A DNA stretch of 64,000 bases from Phoebastria nigripes (Eukaryota; Chordata; Aves; Procellariiformes; Diomedeidae): contig JAYKAV010003085.1 of NCBI GenBank assembly GCA_035582835.1, forward strand, positions 58,031 to 122,030, in the 5' to 3' direction. The first letter of the stretch is position 1, and each line of letters opens with the position of its first letter. The position numbers and the translations under genes are program-made. This document shows, in pieces, positions 39,561 through 50,467 of the stretch. The notes under the pieces were generated by a model. The model had not been told where the DNA came from. It did no database searches and was given only the letters and a program-made list of their open reading frames with translations.

Positions 39561-42080
39561 CAGTTGAATTTGGTTTATTTTCCTTAGAAATAAGCTGACA
39601 GATCTTCACAAAATAAAATATCAAATGCTGTATCCAAATATATAATATCATATGTACTAAGCTTTTTGTTTATCAATTAGAATGTTTCCATGCATGAAGA
39701 GAATTCCACGTATTGTCTGCCTAGGACAGACATGAAGAAACACTCTTGCACAGCCACAGAATAACTATATAAATTTTTTATGTCACCACAGTGTTCACCA
39801 AGACTGAGACTTTTTAAGTGACATACTCCCTGTTTCTTATTATTTGAAAGTATAACTATTCCTTTTAATCTTTATCTATCTTCCCTACCCTAATCCTNTA
39901 TTGGAATTTAGGATGTACTTCTGGCCTACAATCAATATTTGAATCACCACTGGTCATCTCTAAAAATCTTCACTAATGTCAGACTTTCTAATATGTGTCT
40001 TCTTATTTTGTCTAAAAAAGGAATCGTTATGGGTAACTAGTTGTAACCTGAGTGATAGAGGTTGGGAAAATCCAGAGAACAGATTTTCTCTGAGGTATAG
40101 TTGGCATAATTATTGTCTTAATCTCAACATCCTACAATTTTCTGGTTTTTCTCTTTTCAGTGACACAGTCTGAGAGCCATTAACACAGCTAAGGGCAACG
40201 AGCAAGTGCAGAGAATGAATGTTCTGATTCAGTTTATGTTCCAGGGCAGCATGAGCTATATCCCTAAATAATTATTTAAGAAGTTTACACCAGGATTCAG
40301 GAGCTGGAGAACATGTCACACAATAATTTTTTTTTCAGTGAGCCACCCTGTAGTGATTTTTGGTGGTGGAGGAAGTGAACATACAGATCAGACAAACGCC
40401 AAGTGAAAAGCAGTAATTAAATTTTGGGCCACATACCTACTGGTACACGTAGTCTTATTTCAGTAGACCCAGGCTAGTTTATACTAAAAGCCATTAGGGA
40501 TTCACATGGATACCAAACTCTTCCACCTCCCACTACAATAACATCCATATGGCTTTCTACATATAGTTGCAAATTCAAATCACTGAGGAATTCCATGCAG
40601 TGCTTTTATCCTCTCACCTAACAAATCATCTATAAAGTTAAGTACCCTTCACATGGTATTTGGATTAAGGGGTCATCTACTGTTTTCACAGACAGCTATT
40701 TGTTATTGGCATGTTTAGGTTCTGCATATAAATAGCACAGATTCATAATCAAATATTTTTTTGCAAAGTCAAAACATTTAGAGGAACTGGATGAAAAAGT
40801 GACTGGAGACAAGTCTTTGCCATCTACTTTCCCACTTCTCTGTGGCCTCTTCTTAATGGTAGCAGGCCGTCTATAGATTTCTAGGAATTAAGTACACATC
40901 TACCCTGCCCACAGGGCAGATAAATCAGAGTTTATGCAGTGTTGTTTGAAGATTTTTTTATACAGCTCTTAGTAGAGGTAGAGGAAACAGAGTGGGAGGG
41001 AAGGGGTAAAAGCCTGCTGACTCTGCAGGTTCCATCCTGTAAGTTCAGGCAGTTTGCATGACCCCCCCACCCCCTCCACCACTATATGTCAAAGGTGACA
41101 TCTTTGCAATAATTAAGAGTACTTTTTTTCTGTGCCTTGTAAAAAACATTAGGGCAGATGAATGAGTGAACCAGTCAGCGAAAAGATAATTCTAGATTTG
41201 TCTCTTAAAATGGACAATAGGAGATGTTTTTGTAAGACTGTAAAAACAGGACAAGCATATACCAATACTTCCCACAGTGCTACACCAGATGCCAGCAATC
41301 TGTGATTTAAGGACTCAGAGCAAGATGAATTTTCATTTTTAATTCAGTTGCTCTCCTTTGAATTCTATCACTTTAACCAATGATGTTTAGAACCCCTATA
41401 AACTTTTTCCCCATAACCTCCTAAGGCATGATTCTCCATGTTTAACCACATGTTGTATGAAGGAATATCTCCTTTGGCTAGTTTCTAAGCACGATCCAGG
41501 AAACACATGTGAGCAGAGCAAAGAGCAGATTTATCACCTAAAGCCCAAGCCTCTTGAGTATTCAAATGCTTATCTTCTTTGGAATGTCAAAGGAAGTAAA
41601 TTCTGAAATGGCCTTCAGAGTTTGGGCTACCATTGTATGCTATTCATTTTCAAATCAATGGCAGTGCTAACAATTATTTCAATGAAAAATTAGTCAGCTT
41701 TTAATTTCACCCTATTACCTCTCAGTTCTTTTTTTCTTTTTCACTATGTAAAGTCTGCATCAAAGCATCAAAGCAAAGATATTAAACTTGTTCAGCAGCT
41801 TGCTTTGATTTTATTTCCCTGGATAAGAGGCTGACTTAAACCTCATCATTAAGGGTCACGGAAATGAAGAGAGCTAGAAAGGCTTTACATACCGATTTGG
41901 AGCCATGTCATGTAACAACAGTCTGCTTGCAAGGCTGAGCTTTTCTTCTTTAGCTTATGCAACATACCACTTCTTTTGTGAAGCCATTGAAGATAGCACA
42001 ACAAAAGTGTGTTTTGTGAGGCACTTCTCATAAAAAACCACTATTGCTTATAAACACATAAAAAACTATTGCTTTACATA
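39561..42080. other. Unassigned AT-rich noncoding DNA
   Basis: No gene was recognised. A short C-rich run (CCCCCCCACCCCCTCCACC) lies near 41062-41081. The 41640-41690 patch has a loose palindromic look (AAATCAATGG and TATTTCAATG) but is too short to assign. Confidence 0.5.
42029..42075. repeat. Imperfect tandem duplication (about 28-bp period)
   Basis: CATAAAAAACCACTATTGCT (from 42029) recurs as CATAAAAAACTATTGCTTTA (from 42057) with a small indel. It is a local duplication of recent appearance. Confidence 0.75.
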
Positions 42081-43180
42081 ACTCAACAGCTATAAGCAGT
42101 AAGTAAGGATGAAGGTCCAGGGCCAAGAGGGAGTTCAGTGTTTTCTGATGAGTGCAGGAGTTGACAGAATACAGGTGCTCTGAGAGTCTGGAGGTCAGGG
42201 AGGATGTTCTGCACTGTCGGTGGTGCCAGAGTGCAGGACTTTGACCAGATTCCTTTAGATATTCTGCACATGGGGGGTTTAATGTGTAATACAGGACTTA
42301 CTTATTTTAAGTTATTTTAAGTTACATGGGATTTTGATTTAGCAGAGAGATGCAGGAATGCATTTGAATCACAGTGCAAGTACAAATTGCACTTAGCGGA
42401 CTGCAGCAATTGCAGTATTCAGTTGAATCACAATACAAACAAGAATTTCCTTACTGAGCTCTATAATATCCTCACCATCACGACACCAGACATACCCAGT
42501 CACTACGAAGCATACATGAGCTGAAACCAGCTCAAGCCCATTGCTCTCCTCAAAGGTCTTTTGTTTGTTGCTCAGTTTGGATTCTGTGTGTGACATATTT
42601 TTTGCATTTTATTGATTANCTACGGGATGAACAGTTACCAAACAGCTGATATAACCATTCATATGGAGCAAAGGCTCCGCTCTGGTCCCCTTTGCCATGA
42701 GTTCAGCATCCTTTACAGCAGCCATGGTCAGTCATTCGCACATTCTCCCCAAGCTTCATAAGCACATCATCCTTGGCCATCTCCTCTGAGCCTTCCATTG
42801 TAAGGGCTCATTGATCAGCTACAGGTGGCCATATCAGAGAAGGATAAAGAAAAAAGGCAGATGTTTACTGAGCAAAGAATACAGAAATGAAAGCAAAAAG
42901 TGTTAAATTCTACCAGGTAATTGCAATCAAAGGTTAGTGAACCAGAATATAATATAAATGAGGATGAGAAGAAAAGGTCAGAGGAGGTGCAGCAGTTGTT
43001 CATGCCTTTATGTAGGTGTAGATGGATGAAATATCCAAAAGGCTTTGGATGGTTTGGTTTATCTGTCAGCTTTATGTTCCTGTGAGAAAATAACTTCCTT
43101 CTTTCTGTGAGTCCTACTCCCGTGCTAGACCCCAGCAAGTTAATAATAAATCTCTGTTATTCTCCTACAGCTCAATAATT
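42081..43180. other. Compositionally distinct unassigned segment
   Basis: This kilobase is less AT-rich than its flanks and contains several complex stretches (about 42090-42270 and 42650-42830). It ends with AATAATAAATCTCTGTTATT followed by CTCCTACAG, which resembles either a retroviral-LTR-like polyadenylation region or a 3' splice site. A minus-strand frame of 107 codons (42815-43138) and one of 62 codons (42083-42271) show no known domain. I found no TG...CA boundaries with matching duplication, so no element is called. Confidence 0.3.
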
Positions 43181-46100
43181 TCAAAATCATCAGAAGTTTT
43201 TGCTTAGTTTAAAATAAACCTTTTCTAGAGCTTTACCTAATGTCTCAGACTTACAGAAATGTGCCGATATTCTTGTGAGAATAGAAGGAAATGAAAGTAA
43301 AGAGGAGGGGGTTTGTTGGTTTGGTGGTGGTTTTTTCCCCCCCTCTCTGCCTCTAAAAGGGTTAACTTGATATTTGGACTACAGTTCATAGTGGGGTAAG
43401 GTGAGCATGAGGGGCTATTGTTATATGCAGACTGATTTCCCCATTTCAGCTCAAAAGCATTTTTAAACCTTTGCCATTTGCCCAGCAGCTGTGTTATCTC
43501 ATAAACACAAGAATTTTCACTAAGGGATGTCAGCCTCAGCAAAACTATAACAAACAAACAATTTAAAAACAAAGTTTGATTAGCTGCATAAAAGAAGTAT
43601 ATCTGCAGAATTTACCCCTCTACCCTAACAAACCTTCATCTTTTTTAAGCCTCAGACATTGCTTACACCCAGTGATTACCTACTGTTTAACAACAAAAAG
43701 GAAGTATTATGATTGCCAGTCTTTTTACCATAAAGTCCTGCACTTAAGACACTTTAAATAATTGGACGAAATGATGGTATAAAACTCATCAGGATATACT
43801 GCGGATTCACACTATCATCATTGATTGGCCCGGGTGCATTAGAGCCTAGCAGTTGTTGGTTGTTCTTGTTTTGTTTTGCATTTCTCCCTTCTTCTCCCTC
43901 TCCTCCACGTAGTTAAGTTTTATATTATTTGAAAAATTAATTTAGAAATGGCAGCATTTCAAAGCAGTTCTAAACAAACATGGTTTCAATTTAGAGTAAA
44001 TGTTTAGGCTGAGAGACAAGAGAGAGAGCCTGCTTTAGCAGCCAAGACATTGGTATGATAGTTACTAGAGACTGATTCCATCTTTAGCTTTCTCATTTAT
44101 CTTTTCAAAGTTCTATACTATGCTTCCTTATAATGCCTATTTGCACTATAAGACCAACAGGATAGAAACCGTCTAGATTTTATGCATGTATAGTGGCTAG
44201 TATGATGGTATTCTGAACTCAGTTAGAGCCTTGATGTGCTATAATAATGAAAATAATAAAGGTAAGAAAATTATGCTGCTGAAAAGCAACTTGTGGATCA
44301 CTTACCTACTTTAAATGCTTACTTTTATTTTGAAAAAGAAAGAAAAAAAAAAGAGTTTATCACATCTTTTGTCTTGTTATGAAGAGAATCAAACTCTCCA
44401 CTGTGCAAACAGCTCTCAGTGGGAATTTAAAAAGCTTTCAAGCAGCATTACAGTTACCAGTACTACAAGCAAGGATTTTTTGGATCTTATTTTAGTGTAA
44501 CTTGTCTGTATTTAAGTATAATGTCAATGAGAGCAGCCTAAGCATTTAAATGTTATTTTGTTGTAAAATATTTAGATAGAAAATTTTTCTATATATTTTC
44601 TATATAATTTCTAAATATATTCTATATATATTAAAATATATACTACATTTTCCCTCTTCTTCATTAGGGCTTACATTTGATGATATCTGATGTAAGAAAC
44701 AGAACTTGCAAAGTCTTTTCTAAGTAGGAAAAAAGTATACATTTAGAAGTTATTAAAATAATCTCTAAAGTATAGGAATCCTTGTCAAAGTATCTCATCT
44801 AAACTTTCTCTCTTCATTAACCCACAAAGCTCAAAAGCAGCATATGTTTCATAATTAACAAAGTGAATTAGTCAGTTAAGCACTGTGTTTCCCTATTTGT
44901 TTCTTATTTAAGAACATGCCCCAAGTTCTGTAAAGGTATCTATTTTTTCTTAATATTCAGAAATAATTTCAAATTTAAATAATTTTCAAATAATTCTCAT
45001 CCAATGGATTACTCCTGCACTGCACTCTATTTTTCTATTCAGAGTGAATGGATGGACAGCTAAGTCACATGGAACTGTTTCTATTTTGGCTGATTGACTA
45101 AAACTTTCTTAATCAAGAGAAAAATATGGTTAAAAAAAAGCAATAAATGGTTGTCCTACTATCACAAGGTTAGCCACTTCCTAATACATTTTATGAAAAA
45201 AAATCATTTCAGACCTATGTCCAGAAAGAGCCACTGAAGAAAGGTAAACAAAGTTGAAGAGAAAACACCAGACTTCTTGGAATTTAAATGAAGGCTATTT
45301 TCACTGCATTCAGTCAGCAAGATACTAGTTTATGAAGTGTTCTTACATTTCCTGATCATTATCAATTACTAATCATCTGTTGGATTAACACTGAGTTTGT
45401 TGAGTCTTCCAAAGGGGCTGTGCAGTCCCCATGGGGAGTGTTTACCAAATAGGAAGCCTGATCAAAACTTTTTACATGTACTAAAAATACTAAGGTGGGA
45501 TGAAACCCACCATCAGTCATGCAAAGGTGTTAGATGACATCAAGATAACCCATCTATACAAAACCAAGGGCCTTCGTGTTTGCAGCCATTTATAGCTATA
45601 GGATGATAAATAAAAATCTGAATCAAATTTGGAAACAATGTCCATAAAATCCATTGGATAAAGGAGAAATGCATGGAAAGAGAAACACTCCCCTGATGTC
45701 TTGGAACAGAAATCCAATCTAAGTAACTTTTCCATCCAGGTGATATTTGGGTCAGTTATGGACACATGATTTCTCAATTTGTGTAAGAGTTTTTGAATTT
45801 AAAGAAAAAAGGGAAAAAAGAGAAAAAGAAAAGATAAACCAGTGGGTAATTAGGATATTAAAGTGGCCATTCTAGGCCTCACACTATAATCCCCGTTGCG
45901 CTTTAACAGATTAGATAAAGGTTGTGCAGTGTCACTCTACAAGCATATGCTATAAATTGCTTCATTCTTTGAAGTACAAACTATTTACTCAATACTCACA
46001 GCAGAAGGAAGTTATGTTATTCCAGAATAATATACTACTCTCCCCAAATAAAAAATATTAAGATGATCTTGAAGAAACTGAAATTTACTGCTTTCCTTTT

Positions 46101-46462
46101 CAGGATATGTTTATGCTCTCTTACTTTTTATTTAGCTTATTCAATTTTCTTAAGGTCTAATTCCAAGTTAGCAAAAGTGAATAGACTCTCTTAATTAACT
46201 TTTCTCTATACTGATTCAGGCCCTAATTTTTTTCCCTATAAGTCACGTCTTCCAGCTCTGACTTATTATATCCTTTTTGGAATTCCAAAAGGAATTCCCT
46301 GCAACAAGATTTTCCACATCTCTAGCAGAATTTCTAACTGATAAAATTACTATGCAGTGCCTTTTTATTTTCCGTAATTTTCAGCCCCTTTTAAAGATAT
46401 GGAAGCTCATTTCTAATTCAGCTAACTAACTCTGCCTAAGACTTTTGATATATCTAGGAAGG
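43181..46462. other. Unassigned AT-rich noncoding DNA
   Basis: A G/T-to-C tract lies at about 43308-43346 and an AT-only patch with imperfect self-complementarity at about 44574-44642. A perfect 16-bp palindrome TTTTGGAATTCCAAAA lies at 46275-46290, followed by a second GGAATTCC. Open frames up to 111 codons have no recognisable motif. Confidence 0.5.
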
Positions 46463-46551
46463 AGACTTTCAAAGACACAAACAGGAGCCAGGCACCTACA
46501 TTCCACTGATAGCTAATAGGGACCGGGCACCTGTGCCTTTGAAAATCTCCC
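46463..46551. repeat. Palindromic MITE-like ancient repeat (AGGCACCTA-type)
   Basis: The left arm reads AGACTTTCAAAGACACAAAC then AGGAGCCAGGCACCTACATT. The right arm reads GGGACCGGGCACCTGTGCCT then TTGAAAATCTCCCC. The arms are imperfect reverse complements around ACTGATAGCTAAT. This matches the form of a dispersed sauropsid palindromic element, 'agattttcaaaggtatttaggcacctaactcccattgaagtcaatgggagttaggcacctaaatacctttgaaaatct'. It is probably a non-autonomous DNA-transposon relic. The name and class are not known to me. The palindrome is visible in the sequence itself. Confidence 0.6.
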
Positions 46552-47332
46552 CCCAGTCAATCACGTCTGACAATTATTCATCAACTTTTCCTACCGTTGT
46601 ATTGAAAAAAATGCGAGCTGTCACTTTCAAGACTGTTCCTGTACACAAGAGAAGCCAAATCCATATCGATCAAAGTGACATGTTTGTAGTGAAAAATAAA
46701 CTGAAACATCTATATAATTTATGGCTTGCTATGTTGGGTGATAAACAGCTGTTTTAATTAAGTTTGAGTTTCAGAGCCTTTTAAACCTACTGCCTGAATT
46801 TTATCACCTATAAATAAAGAGGCCTTTGGCAAGAGGAATAGATAAACATGAGTATTGATTTTGGTTACAGATGTGGACCTAAGTCCCAGCAGTTACAGCA
46901 AATAACATACTGCTTGCCCCTTTTAAACTACAGTTACCTGCAGAAAACAGTCTGTTATGTTCAGTTCAAGAGAACAGAAGTGCTGAAAGCTTACAATAGC
47001 ACATTTTGGCTGGGGAGGACGTTAAGTAATTGCAAGGATACAGGGTTTCCAAACAGCATCTGGATACAGCAGTAACCTTTAACCTTGTCATCATCTATGG
47101 GTGTCCCATGCCCTGTTTATTAGAAGTTTTGGTAATCAGATTCGGAAGCGTAGAACTATAAAGTGCAGGTGATAACACGGGGCAGATTCTGAAATAGATG
47201 AGCACCTCAGTTCCTCTTTCACAAAGAAAGGCTGAAGGCTTTGGAATTCATAGTGCACTTTTATATTGGCACTTCCAAATATTTCTGCAGTGAATACTAA
47301 GCTTGCTTGTGCTTAATTTTGCCTCCTTTTAG
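46552..47332. other. Unassigned noncoding DNA
   Basis: No repeat or gene was recognised. Two plus-strand frames of about 75 codons are present without motifs. The right end is a pyrimidine-rich stretch (GCTTAATTTTGCCTCCTTTT then AG) that precedes the open frame at 47333. Confidence 0.5.
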
Positions 47333-47689
47333 ATGGATGAAAATAGAGGCACTATATGCTTATGGGTAGAATTAGTGTTGCTTAGACGCATAACTTTTGG
47401 GTGGCTAATCAATATAAGCTCATTCTATACTCAAGGGAGAAAATCAGGCAACTACAGTGAGGATTTCATACTATGTATGTATACATATATGTCAAAAAAG
47501 CTTCATGAATTGCCCTTAGCATGTGCCTATGTATCTCTACTGACTACAAAGAAAGGCTACAGACTCACTCGGACTAGAAGATTAATTCTTAAAATTTATT
47601 ACCTAAAATTTGTTGAGGCAGACTGTAACCCAAAAAACTTTTTTAACTCTTACAGTGATTTATTGGCAGAGCTGGACAAAGAATCCTAA
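47333..47689 (+). other. Open frame of 118 codons after a good 3' splice-site-like tract, weak
   Basis: The ATG at 47333 follows a pyrimidine-rich stretch ending in TTTTAG. The frame then runs 118 codons to a TAA. The predicted peptide starts MDENRGTICLWVELVLLRR and ends LLAELDKES. It has no domain I recognise, and part of it overlaps an ATGTATACATATATG low-complexity patch. No downstream polyadenylation signal or partner exon was identified. At this length a chance frame in AT-rich DNA is likely. Confidence 0.1.
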
Positions 47690-49341
47690 AGTCCCAACTA
47701 GTTTTTTTATAACTTTGGTTTACCTTACCNTCTCTGGCCCATCCCTTAATAAAGTCTCTAGTGATGGTATTATTTTAAACAGCTTTGTAGGTTTCAGGGA
47801 ATGAGAAATGTGGAGCATCTTTTTTCTATACTTTGAACAAATCTTAGATTAATATAATGGTTAAGATGAGAGAAAGCTATAAGGATAGAGGATTTGTGAT
47901 CAATTATTTCAGGAATTGAATTATTTGTCAGTCTCATAAAAAGATCAGACCTTGCATCATTTTAAGGCAGAGGTTGTGTTCAGTTTTGGCTGTTGGAGAT
48001 GTTTAGCTTTCAGATTTTTGTTCTTATTCAGGCCTGGAACTTAACATTAAATGGGAAACTACTAAACTGTCTTCAAGCTGAAAGAAGTTTACCAAATATC
48101 ATCATCAAAAAACCAAGCTTGATGTCCCTCAAATTCTGACTCCTCATTCCCTCTACTTAATCCTCAGACATCTTGTTTACTATAATAGATTTTACATTTG
48201 TCCTTCTTTCCTTTAAGAGGTGTAGTTTATAGGATATCCCAAGCTAACTAGCTCTGATACAAATAAGATAAAACTGGTGCTAGATATTGCTGAGAAGAGA
48301 GTGCAAACATTAAGAGAAACAGTCCAGTAAAGAAGGCAGAGCTAATGGATCTATTTGGAATCTGTTTATTTGCTTTCTACTTGCAAACTTTGCCATCAAG
48401 ACGTAATACCTCCAGCTCAGAAACAGGTTATGCTGTTACTATCCAAAAACTGATGAGACAGTGTTTTGAAGAAAATTCCGCCCCCCATTCTTTTAGGTGA
48501 TGGAAAAGAAATAATCCTTCCCAGAGTTTCTTCAGATCTAACCCTGTTACAAAATTTTGAACTTTCTGTGTCCATTTCTGAAATGTCAATATTTGGAAAT
48601 ATTAACGTGTCAAATTTTAACTAATTCATCTCAGTTTTGATATACTATCTCTTTCTGAGACTGTAGGGCTGAGCAACTACTTTAAGACTACCAACCAGCC
48701 TGAACATGTTCATCAAAGCTGACTGATAGCAAAAAGAACTTTAGTTTATTATCTCTGGCCTGTCACACAAAACACTCAAACATTCATCATACTTTCAGGT
48801 AATTTTATTATTGCTTTCCAGGTATTGATTAAAAAGGTGAACATCTCTGACCATTGTGACAATCCGAGAAAAAAAAAACAACTCATGTTCAGTGTGAGAG
48901 TTCAATAAAAATTCCGCTCAGCACACAACACTGGCTTGTAGGGGAAGACAAAAAAGAAGAAATATTAAGTATTAGGGAAAAACTGCAAAAGCCTTGACTG
49001 TTGGTGTATTTTAATTTGGTTATATAAACATATGGCAGGTCCTTACATCTGACTGGGATACATTTAATTTTTGTCATATGTTAAAAAGGAAGGACCGGGT
49101 GGATTTTTGAGGACGTGTTAGGAAAAACATGTGAAACACAACTTTCCAATGATCCATGGAAATGATAAATTTTGTTTATTCAAAAGAGGAATTAACTAAG
49201 AGAGAGAAAGAGAAAGAATCTGTGAAGAGCCCAAAGAATACAAATAATGTTTTAGGAAAAGATAATTTTTTTAATCACATTTGCTAGTCTTGAAATTACA
49301 AAAGCATGGAAATTTAAATTGAAAGTAAAAGGAAACACATT

Positions 49342-49381
49342 AAAAAAAAAAAAAAAAAAAANAAAAAAAAAAAAAAAAAAA
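49342..49381. repeat. Poly(A) run of about 40 bases with one N
   Basis: Forty A residues interrupted only by an ambiguous base at 49362. No AATAAA signal lies in the preceding 30 bases, and no gene-derived sequence or flanking duplication was recognised, so a processed pseudogene cannot be supported. Confidence 0.95.
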
Positions 49382-50061
49382 GGGAAGTGATTTTCAAACA
49401 ATGAATAAATAACCTGTGGAATTCATTTCCACATGATACTACACTGACCATGGAGTTGATAGCATTAAAATACATCAGAATGCACAAACATCCAGTTTAC
49501 AAGGAATAATTTTCCATATGTCACATTTAAGGTATCTTGACAATAAAAGAATGGATTCTCAATTAGAATAAAATTCACCTACTAAAATTCAGAGAAGTCA
49601 AGCAAGATGTAATAATTTGCCTGAACTGAAGATATGTCACCTGGAAGAACCAAGCTATTATCTATACTAGGAATATTTTTGTTAAGGTGGCTAATTTAGA
49701 GCTCAGTTGATAGCAGCTCTTCAGCAGAACTCTGGGGGTCGGTTGTGAGATTTGAACAATTCAAGCACTCTCACTGCAGAGGTCAATGAAAAAGGAACAT
49801 TTTTTAAAGTGTGAACTATTGTTTGCTCTATTTTTATTACTGAGTTGACATGTATCACCTCTGAAACGGTGGGCAATACAGATGAGAGTTGAGCCAAAGG
49901 CTCTACTATGACACAAGTCACTGAGTCGTTAAAAAAGTGCGGATCTATTTGTCTGGAAGAAAGTTCCAAACTTGTTTCAATGGCAAGGACATTTTGCCAA
50001 GAGTGCTATGTGGTCCAGGGGAGTATTAACTGTTGAATTTTCATCTTTGATTTTCTTTTTC

Positions 50062-50082
50062 TTTTTTTTTTTTTTTTTTTTT
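50062..50082. repeat. Poly(T)21 homopolymer
   Basis: Uninterrupted T run preceded by TTTTCTTTTTC and followed by AATACAAT. Confidence 0.93.
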
Positions 50083-50410
50083 AATACAATAGGCTGAAGG
50101 CTGAAAAAATGCAGACACATAATGTTTTTGACAAGGATGACATCTTAATTAGGCTGAAGAGTTACACTAGTTATCTCACAGGATTTTAGAGCTCCTCTGC
50201 ACAACAGCCAGTGTGTTTGTTTATAGATATGTGTTCCTCTTTCAGCACTGAACTCCTCAACGTGACTGGGAGAAAGTGAAGAATCTTCACATTGCCTGAA
50301 TCCACTTAGCTTAACTATAAAGTGCTAAATTTTCAATCTTTGAGAATAGCATTCTGTCTTGAGAATATGCACAAAGTCACCTATGATCAATAGAATCACC
50401 AAAAATGTTT

Positions 50411-50467
50411 TGTTGGTTGGTTGGTTGGTTGGTTTGGTTTTGGGTGGGGTTTGGTTTTTTTTTTTTG
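50411..50467. repeat. (GGTT)n and G/T-rich low-complexity tract
   Basis: About five GGTT units are followed by GGTTTTGGGTGGGGTTTGG and then a T run. The many GG and GGG/GGGG runs on the plus strand make a two-layer G-quadruplex conceivable. Confidence 0.92.

Noticed and set aside
41640..41690. Loose palindrome AAATCAATGG ... TATTTCAATG
   Set aside because: Short arms, with no extended match to the repeat group seen elsewhere.
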